NCBI GenBank assembly: GCA_021789755.1
Contig: JAJYJD010000095.1
Location: 1-11,683, forward strand
DNA length: 11,683 nucleotides
Origin: Bacteroidota bacterium
GTDB taxonomy: Bacteria; Bacteroidota; Ignavibacteria; Kryptoniales; JAKASW01
Direction of reading: 5' to 3'
Under the pieces are notes generated by a model. That model worked only from the letters and a program-made list of their open reading frames with translations. It ran no database searches and was not told the DNA's origin. Each line of letters starts with the position of its first letter. Position 1 is the stretch's first letter. Shown here in pieces: positions 7,502-11,683 of this stretch. Both the position numbers and the translations under genes were made by a program.

Positions 7502-7526
7502 TGCAGAACTGGGCAACGATTTGCCC
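7491..7526 (+). promoter_or_regulatory. Two mutually exclusive hairpins at the 3' end of the VWA gene
   Basis: CGTTGCCC (7491-7498) pairs perfectly with GGGCAACG (7511-7518), placing the VWA stop codon (7499-7501) in a 12-base loop. The same middle arm GGGCAA (7511-7516) also pairs perfectly with TTGCCC (7521-7526) around the tetraloop CGAT. The two structures exclude each other. Neither is followed by a T-run, so this is not a standard intrinsic terminator. It may protect the transcript 3' end, assist Rho-dependent ending, or change with ribosome occupancy at the stop. Confidence 0.45.
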
Positions 7527-7701
7527 CGAACGCGCCGGAGGAGAACCTGTCTGGATTGAACGCCCACGCTCTCCGTCTTCATTGTTGCGCCGGTAGCGCA
7601 AGGAAGCGAATTGGAAATCCTCCATGTCTCCCGCTTTCCCTTGACCTCCCGGTCGAAACTTCTTTTCCTTGACAGTCTAATCCGTTATATTATGTCAGCC
7701 A
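7527..7701. other. Intergenic region before tRNA-Pro
   Basis: I see no gene here. TTGCGC (7585-7590) and GCGCAA (7596-7601) form a 6-bp hairpin with a 5-base loop but no following T-run. A near repeat of CTTTYCCTTGAC occurs at 7634-7645 and 7662-7673; the second copy overlaps the putative tRNA promoter. Confidence 0.5.
7669..7696 (+). promoter_or_regulatory. Putative tRNA-Pro promoter
   Basis: TTGACA (7669-7674) is a perfect -35 hexamer. Two -10 choices exist: TATATT (7686-7691), with a spacer of only 11, and TATGTC (7691-7696), with a spacer of 16 but a poor hexamer. The position just before the tRNA supports a promoter, but the exact elements are uncertain. Confidence 0.4.
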
Positions 7702-7776
7702 CGGGGCGTGGCTCAGCCCGGTTAGAGCGCTTGGTTCGGGACCAAGAGGTCGTGGGTTCGAATCCCACCGCCCCGA
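7702..7776 (+). tRNA. tRNA-Pro(CGG)
   Basis: A complete 75-base cloverleaf can be folded by eye. The acceptor arms CGGGGCG (7702-7708) and CGCCCCG (7769-7775) pair over 7 bp, with discriminator A7776. The D-stem is GCTC/GAGC (7711-7714, 7725-7728). The anticodon stem is CTTGG/CCAAG (7730-7734, 7742-7746) around the loop TTCGGGA, with anticodon CGG at 7737-7739, reading proline codon CCG. The T-stem is GTGGG/CCCAC with loop TTCGAAT. C1-G72 and discriminator A are bacterial tRNA-Pro identity features. CCA is not encoded (CAT follows the discriminator), so it must be added after transcription. Confidence 0.97.
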
Positions 7777-7786
7777 CATTTCTCGT

Positions 7787-7810
7787 TTGACAGTTCTTCG
7801 ATGTTATGTT
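7787..7810 (+). promoter_or_regulatory. Promoter-like motif downstream of tRNA-Pro
   Basis: TTGACAGT (7787-7794) and TTATGTTA (7804-7811) closely copy the pair in front of the tRNA, TTGACAGT and TTATATTA, with nearly the same short spacing. It may drive the DUF167 gene at 7893. The spacing is shorter than usual for a housekeeping sigma factor, so the call is tentative. Confidence 0.3.
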
Positions 7811-7892
7811 AGTGGAGTTTTACGGTCCGAGTTGATAGCCGAATGAACGATTACCTTTCCGTCTTAGCCTCCTGATATTTAATTTCGCCCCG

Positions 7893-8114
7893 ATGTATCT
7901 TAAGACCAAAGTCCATCCAAATTCAAAAAAGGATGAGGTTGTTAAGAAGGCAGAGGACAGCTTCGAGATTTTCGTCAGAGCGAAACCCGTGGAAGGGAAG
8001 GCCAATGACGCTGCGCTTGACCTGTTAAGCGAACACCTGAAGGTTCCGCGGTCAAAGCTGCGCCTTGTCAGGGGTGCCACCTCTCGCAACAAAATTTTTG
8101 AAATGTTGGATTGA
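7893..8114 (+). CDS. DUF167 (YggU family) protein
   Basis: This small 73-aa protein belongs to the DUF167/YggU family, widespread in bacteria and of unsettled function. Visible family features are the opening KVHPNSKKDEV, then VRAKPVEGKANDAALDLLSEHL at about 29-50, and LVRGATSRNKIFEM near the end. It fills the whole family domain, so it is complete. ATG 7893 has no evident Shine-Dalgarno; the preceding bases are pyrimidine-rich and AT-rich. It stands alone between tRNA-Pro and the PAP2-polX operon. In other genomes relatives often lie near yggT or proC, which are not seen here. Confidence 0.9.
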   Translation: MYLKTKVHPNSKKDEVVKKAEDSFEIFVRAKPVEGKANDAALDLLSEHLKVPRSKLRLVRGATSRNKIFEMLD

Positions 8115-8237
8115 CCTGCAGAGCATAGCTGTTCATCAATTTCGGACACTTCACCCTGATCTACTCTCGCATCTCAGCACGATGTTGCAGACATCAAAGT
8201 ACAACTCAAAAGCGATCAGATTGTGAATTTCGGGTTA

Positions 8238-8849
8238 ATGAGACTAAATTCAACAGTGAAACAGAGAGCAGCCCGTACGATCTCTTACCTTCTAATGCCC
8301 ACGACATTTGCATTCGTCGCCTTCCTGCTCCTTACTTTTTTCACTCGTCAGCATACCGACAAGCTCACCGTCGCCGGGGTGTCTCTTCTGTTCGGGGCGG
8401 TGCTCCCATTCGGGTACCTGTATTTTCTCCTGCGGAAGGAAAAAGTGACCCAGATCGATGTCCCGATCCGGCAGCAAAGGACAGTGCCTTACCTTATCTC
8501 CGTAGTCATCTATTTGATCGGGTCCCTCGTTCTCTATATAATGGGCGCGTCGGTTACGGTATATGCACTCATGGTTTGTTACGCCACGAACACACTCGTT
8601 GTGTCCCTGATAAACACGCAGTGGAAGATAAGCGCCCACGCGACGGGGGCGTCGGGGCCGCTCACTGCGCTTGCTCTGACTTTCGGCTGGTTGTTGCTTC
8701 CATTTTTCCTTATCGTGATACTCGTAGCCTGGGCAAGAGTCGAATTGAAAGCACACACACCGGCACAGGTTGTTGCGGGGGCATTCCTTGGGATTGTACT
8801 TACTGCGGCGCAGGTCGAGGCTTTGTATAAAATCGCGGGAGCCAAGTAG
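8238..8849 (+). CDS. PAP2-superfamily-like integral membrane protein
   Basis: This is a 203-aa membrane protein with about six hydrophobic segments at residues 15-36, 44-65, 83-103, 108-125, 141-166 and 176-198. It carries a degenerate PAP2 phosphatase signature: D74/R78/R81 in IDVPIRQQR (motif C1 region), H134 in KISAHATG (in place of PSGH), and R167...H173 in ARVELKAHTPAQ. The usual final Asp of the SR-x5-H-x3-D motif is Gln177. Similar proteins are commonly annotated as PAP2 phosphatases acting on lipid phosphates at the membrane. Whether this one is active is uncertain given the altered motif. ATG 8238 is preferred; GTG 8223 is an in-frame alternative and neither has a clear ribosome binding site. 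The stop TAG shares its last base with the polX GTG. Confidence 0.75.
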   Translation: MRLNSTVKQRAARTISYLLMPTTFAFVAFLLLTFFTRQHTDKLTVAGVSLLFGAVLPFGYLYFLLRKEKVTQIDVPIRQQRTVPYLISVVIYLIGSLVLYIMGASVTVYALMVCYATNTLVVSLINTQWKISAHATGASGPLTALALTFGWLLLPFFLIVILVAWARVELKAHTPAQVVAGAFLGIVLTAAQVEALYKIAGAK

Positions 8850-10573
8850 TGGACAAGAAGGACATCATCGGCGTTCTCGAAGAAATATCCTCTCTCCTCG
8901 AGCTGAAAGGGGAAGATAAATTCAAGGTCAGCGCATATTCCAGAGCCGCACGCTCGATCGGTCAGTCGACATCGGACGTAATCGCACTCATCAAGAAAGG
9001 TGAGGCGAAGAAAATTCCCGGCGTAGGAGATGCGCTTTCAAAGAAGCTTACCGAATTGGTCGAGACAGGAAGACTTGTTTTTCTGGATGAGTTGCGCAAA
9101 TCACTTCCCGAAGGACTTCCCGACCTGTTCACAATACCCGGACTCGGACCCAGCAAAGTTCGCACACTCTACGAACAGCTCGATATAAAATCCATTTCCG
9201 AGCTCGAGTACGCATGCGGCGAGAATCGGCTGATCGCCCTGAAGGGTTTTGGCCAGAAGACGCAGGATAAAGTCCTTGCGGCTATCGGGCAACTCAAAGC
9301 GAACAGCGAGTACCATTTGCTAGATGTCGTTCACGAAACGGCAAGCGGCATCGCAGAGATGTTGGAGAAACTTTCCGGAGTTGAGCGCTATCTGTTCACC
9401 GGGAGCTACCGCCGTAAAAGAGAGATCATACGCGACATCGATTGTGTCGTGAAGTTCAGGTCGGGCGAACGTGACAAGCTGTTTGCAGCATTGAAGAAAC
9501 TCAAGGGGGTGAAGAAGGTGGTAGATGTCCAGAACGACCTTGTTTCAGTCCTCTGGGAGAACGGAATTCCGGTCGAATTCATTATTGTCAACAAACCCGA
9601 GTTTCCGCTCGCTGTCCTGCATTCCAGCGGCAGCAAGGATTTTTTCGCGAGGCTCAGGGAATACGCCTCATCGCGCGGCTACAGTCTCAATACGCGGGAG
9701 CTCAAGAAGGGGAGAGACAAAATCCATTTCGAAGCGGAAGAAGAAATTTTCGGTGAAATCGGATTGCAGTACATCCCGCCCGAGCTTCGGGAGGGAGAGG
9801 ATGCCGTCTCTGCCGCAGCGAAAGGAGAAATCCCTCCGCTCGTGGAGCAGGAGGACATTGCCGGCCTGTTCCACGTACACACCAACTGGAGCGACGGCGC
9901 CGAATCGCTCGAAGACATGGTTGCCGCCGCGCGGAAGCTCGGACTCCGTTATCTCGGACTGAGCGATCACAGCAAGGCTGCATTCTATGCAAACGGGCTC
10001 GACGAGAAGAGGCTTAAGGAACAAGGACGTGCAGTCGACCAGGTGAATGCCGGGCTCAGGGATTTCTTCGTGTTCAAAGGGAGTGAGGTGGACATACTTG
10101 CGGACGGCAAACTGGATTTCAGCGATCCCGTCCTGAAAAGCCTCGACTTTTCGGTCGGGTCGGTCCACAGCAGATTGAACATGGAGAAAGAAGAGGCCAC
10201 GAAAAGGTTGACCGCTGCCCTCAGGAACCCGTATATGACTTTCCTCGGGCACATGACAGGGCGGCTGCTGCTCGGCAGGAACGGGTATGAAGTCGACGTC
10301 GACGAAATCATTAAAACGGCCGTGCGATACAAGAAAGTGATCGAAATAAATGCCAACCCCCATCGCCTGGACATGGATTGGAGATACATCAAAAGGGCAA
10401 AGGATGCCGGGGTGAAGTTCGTAATTAGCCCCGATGCGCATTCTAAAGACGGGCTCTCGGATTTCAAATACGGCGTATCGATCGCGCGCAAGGGCTGGTT
10501 GACGAAGGACGATCTTGTCAACACGATGGAGGTGCAACAAGTCAAAAAGTTTCTAAACGGTGCCAAAGGTTAA
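8849..10573 (+). CDS. polX: DNA polymerase X family protein with PHP nuclease domain (PolX)
   Basis: Bacterial PolX acts in DNA gap repair; the PHP domain gives 3'-5' exonuclease and AP-endonuclease activity in characterised members. It is 574 aa, normal length. Helix-hairpin-helix segments are KIPGVGDALSKKL (55-67) and FTIPGLGPSKVRTL (94-107). The nucleotidyltransferase motif GSYRRKREIIRDID has G185 and catalytic D196/D198. The third catalytic Asp is replaced by E243 (VEF), the conserved (Y/H)FTGS is H258-SSGS262, and the usual Asn four residues further is F266. The PHP domain from about 339 keeps every ligand: H342, H344, D349, H374, E413, H440, H468, D529, H531. The GTG start overlaps the upstream stop (TAGTG), with GGGAG at 8837-8841 as ribosome binding site. 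Polymerase function is doubtful; nuclease function is likely. Confidence 0.93.
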   Translation: MDKKDIIGVLEEISSLLELKGEDKFKVSAYSRAARSIGQSTSDVIALIKKGEAKKIPGVGDALSKKLTELVETGRLVFLDELRKSLPEGLPDLFTIPGLGPSKVRTLYEQLDIKSISELEYACGENRLIALKGFGQKTQDKVLAAIGQLKANSEYHLLDVVHETASGIAEMLEKLSGVERYLFTGSYRRKREIIRDIDCVVKFRSGERDKLFAALKKLKGVKKVVDVQNDLVSVLWENGIPVEFIIVNKPEFPLAVLHSSGSKDFFARLREYASSRGYSLNTRELKKGRDKIHFEAEEEIFGEIGLQYIPPELREGEDAVSAAAKGEIPPLVEQEDIAGLFHVHTNWSDGAESLEDMVAAARKLGLRYLGLSDHSKAAFYANGLDEKRLKEQGRAVDQVNAGLRDFFVFKGSEVDILADGKLDFSDPVLKSLDFSVGSVHSRLNMEKEEATKRLTAALRNPYMTFLGHMTGRLLLGRNGYEVDVDEIIKTAVRYKKVIEINANPHRLDMDWRYIKRAKDAGVKFVISPDAHSKDGLSDFKYGVSIARKGWLTKDDLVNTMEVQQVKKFLNGAKG

Positions 10574-10847
10574 CTTCGTCCCGCTGAAAAAAGTGGTTGA
10601 GATCAAAAGTGGTGAATCCCTCTTTAAGGCCGCACGCGTCAACGGAATACCGCTCGGAAGCTCATGCCGGGGTGATTGTGTCTGCGGCTGGTGCAAAGTC
10701 GAAGTGGTCGACGGCATGGAGAATCTGTCCGAACCGGAAGAATGCGAAGTGAAATTGATGAAGACAGGCAATTACGGGGAGAACGAAAGGTTGGCGTGCA
10801 GCACACGCGTATTCGGAGATGTAAGCATTAGTACCGGATACTGGTAG
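10560..10847 (+). CDS. 2Fe-2S ferredoxin (plant/NqrF-type fold)
   Basis: This is a soluble one-electron carrier of 95 aa with a single 2Fe-2S domain. The cluster ligands are C36-x5-C42-x2-C45 (SSCRGDCVCGWC) and C80 (ENERLACSTRV), the spacing seen in NqrF and RACo-like ferredoxins. C40 lies inside the loop and C62 further on; both are extra to the canonical four. The GTG start at 10560 lies within polX, overlapping its last 14 bases in another frame, so translation is probably coupled. No Shine-Dalgarno is visible, and the only later in-frame ATG candidate falls after the cluster loop. The redox partner is unknown. The gene is followed by a 128-base AT-rich gap. Confidence 0.9.
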   Translation: MPKVNFVPLKKVVEIKSGESLFKAARVNGIPLGSSCRGDCVCGWCKVEVVDGMENLSEPEECEVKLMKTGNYGENERLACSTRVFGDVSISTGYW

Positions 10848-10854
10848 GAAGAAG

Positions 10855-10961
10855 AATTTTGATTTTTGAATTCTCAATTAAGTAATGAACAGCTGACGGT
10901 GATTGAGGCATGTTGACAACCCGGGTGATACTTCTTGTTTAATTTATTCAAATTCAAAATT
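10855..10961. repeat. AT-rich imperfect inverted repeat flanking the ferredoxin intergenic gap
   Basis: AATTTTGATTTTTGAA (10855-10870) and TTCAAATTCAAAATT (10947-10961) are near-perfect inverted copies. AATTTTGA pairs with TCAAAATT and TTTGAA with TTCAAA, with one internal bulge/mismatch. About 76 bases lie between the arms. It could be a long-range stem, an AT-rich promoter context, or the ends of a small decayed repeat. Confidence 0.4.
10913..10943 (+). promoter_or_regulatory. Candidate promoter for the thioredoxin-like ferredoxin gene
   Basis: TTGACA (10913-10918) is a perfect -35 hexamer and TTTAAT (10938-10943) a good -10, but the spacer is 19 bases, longer than ideal. It lies 33 bases before the ATG at 10976 in a gap with no other assigned role. 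Confidence 0.35.
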
Positions 10962-10975
10962 GGGAATTTGGTAAG

Positions 10976-11356
10976 ATGAGATACATAAGACACATTTTCA
11001 TCTGTACCAACAGACGGAAAGACGATGACCCGAAAGGCTCATGTGCCCAGAAGGGGAGCGAAGAGATTCGGGACCTGTTCAAGAAGGAACTGCACGCCCG
11101 GGGTTTGAAGACGAAGGTAAGGGCGAACAAATCCGGATGCCTTGATGTCTGCGAACACGGGCCGAATGTGGTAATCTATCCGGAAGGAGTCTGGTACAGC
11201 CACGTTTCTAAAGATGATGTGGTCGAAATTATAGAAAAGCACATAATCGGCGGGCAAGTCATCGAGCGATTGCTTCTGAACGATCCGAGGTACAAACCGG
11301 AAAAGATGGTTTACTCTCCGCTGGAGAAGGGGGAGAATAAAGCTTTCGCAGGATGA
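10976..11356 (+). CDS. Thioredoxin-like [2Fe-2S] ferredoxin
   Basis: This is a soluble 126-aa protein of the thioredoxin-fold 2Fe-2S ferredoxin group (Aquifex Fd4/NuoE-like fold). The four ligands are C10 and C23 (C-x12-C: HIFICTNRR...GSC) and C55 and C59 (C-x3-C: SGCLDVC), followed by the family sequence PNVVIYPEGVWY. The domain normally ends near residue 95-100. Here a basic tail of about 25-30 residues (from ERLLLNDPRYKPEK) follows, as in several relatives. ATG 10976 fits the family start; no strong Shine-Dalgarno is present. It lies downstream of an unrelated 2Fe-2S ferredoxin and upstream of nth. The electron partner is unknown. Confidence 0.92.
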   Translation: MRYIRHIFICTNRRKDDDPKGSCAQKGSEEIRDLFKKELHARGLKTKVRANKSGCLDVCEHGPNVVIYPEGVWYSHVSKDDVVEIIEKHIIGGQVIERLLLNDPRYKPEKMVYSPLEKGENKAFAG

Positions 11357-11429
11357 CCTCCGCCTGGAAAGCCCTGCTCGCTCACGGTTGCCTTAGGAGC
11401 GCCGGTTTCATAAATTGATTCCGGTGAAG

Positions 11430-11683
11430 ATGAAGACAACCGGGAGGAAATCGTCGCGACGCAAACCGACAGCGGCGGTCAAATCTCATTCCAAACGTGA
11501 ACCGAAAGCGACCCGGGCCGTGAGGGCGGCGAAGATCTATCGCACATTTGCGGCGGAATACCCCGATGCTAAGACGGCACTCGACTTCAACACGCCGTTT
11601 GAGCTTCTCGTCGCCACCGTCCTGTCCGCGCAGTGTACTGACGCCCGCGTGAACATGGTGACTCCCGGACTTTTCAGGAAGTA
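11430..11683 (+). CDS. nth: Endonuclease III (DNA glycosylase/AP lyase), 3'-truncated by window
   Basis: This is the N-terminal 84 residues of an endonuclease III-type base-excision-repair enzyme, which removes oxidised pyrimidines and nicks AP sites. It is identified by FELLVATVLSAQCTDARVN followed by VTPGLFRKY, the strongly conserved N-terminal region of Nth. The helix-hairpin-helix, catalytic Lys/Asp and 4Fe-4S cysteines lie beyond the window. ATG 11430 is the likely start; GTG 11424 is two codons earlier. The first roughly 30 residues form a Lys/Arg-rich tail absent from E. coli Nth. The frame is open to the last base, so the gene is partial only because of the window edge. The 73-base gap before it holds no clear promoter or terminator. 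Confidence 0.92.
   Translation, partial: MKTTGRKSSRRKPTAAVKSHSKREPKATRAVRAAKIYRTFAAEYPDAKTALDFNTPFELLVATVLSAQCTDARVNMVTPGLFRK

Noticed and set aside
7585..7601. TTGCGC/GCGCAA hairpin as an intrinsic terminator
   Set aside because: No T-run follows the stem; it is only a short hairpin in an intergenic region.
7702..7776. tRNA-Pro as an integration site for a mobile element
   Set aside because: No integrase, no repeat of the tRNA 3' end and no composition change is visible on either side.
9668..10540. 290-codon open frame on the minus strand inside polX
   Set aside because: It lies antisense to a confidently identified PHP domain, shows no recognisable motif, and is the usual product of codon bias in a well-conserved gene.
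1..11683. CRISPR array, toxin-antitoxin, restriction or phage-defence system
   Set aside because: I found no regularly spaced repeats, nuclease/antitoxin pairs, transposases or phage genes; all long genes belong to housekeeping or general families.

Overview
The window is ordinary-looking chromosomal DNA of a Gram-negative bacterium with roughly balanced base composition. The Lol-type lipoprotein ABC transporter and the heptosyltransferase-like enzyme imply an outer membrane with LPS-like glycans. A possible TTTG...TAAATTTTG promoter, several start codons without a Shine-Dalgarno sequence, and the style of the MoxR/VWA pair suggest the Bacteroidota/Chlorobiota/Ignavibacteriota (FCB) side of the tree. 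That placement is inference only, because no rRNA or marker set is present. I see no transposase, integrase, phage gene or CRISPR array.

Layout. (1) 2-1830: the 3' part of a LolC/LolE-type permease gene overlapping a complete lolD. (2) 1831-2929: a 200-base leader and purC (SAICAR synthase). (3) 3014-4021, minus strand: a GT9/heptosyltransferase-like gene, convergent with purC and divergent from the next operon. (4) 4140-7501: a tightly packed operon of a chelatase-type MoxR AAA+ ATPase with a Cys cluster, an MBL-fold metallohydrolase, a possible 30-codon micro-ORF, and a VWA/MIDAS protein. A pair of mutually exclusive hairpins lies at its 3' end. (5) 7702-7776: tRNA-Pro(CGG). (6) 7893-8114: a DUF167/YggU protein. 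(7) 8238-10847: a PAP2-like membrane protein, PolX and a 2Fe-2S ferredoxin, with stop/start overlaps at both junctions. (8) 10976-11356: a thioredoxin-like 2Fe-2S ferredoxin. (9) 11430 to the window end: the 5' part of an endonuclease III (nth) gene.

How the genes may work together. LolD powers the LolC/E-type permease in moving lipoproteins to the outer membrane. The MoxR and VWA products should form a chelatase-like or chaperone-like pair. The MBL enzyme encoded between them by coupled genes is the natural candidate client, which would make this a possible metal-enzyme maturation module. The right third places two base-excision-repair enzymes (PolX with its PHP nuclease domain, and Nth) on either side of two different 2Fe-2S ferredoxins.

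The most notable single-gene observation is in PolX. Its polymerase active site looks eroded: the third catalytic Asp is Glu and several dNTP-binding positions are changed. All expected PHP metal ligands are kept, which suggests a protein specialised as a nuclease/AP endonuclease. No clearly novel defence or mobile system is visible.
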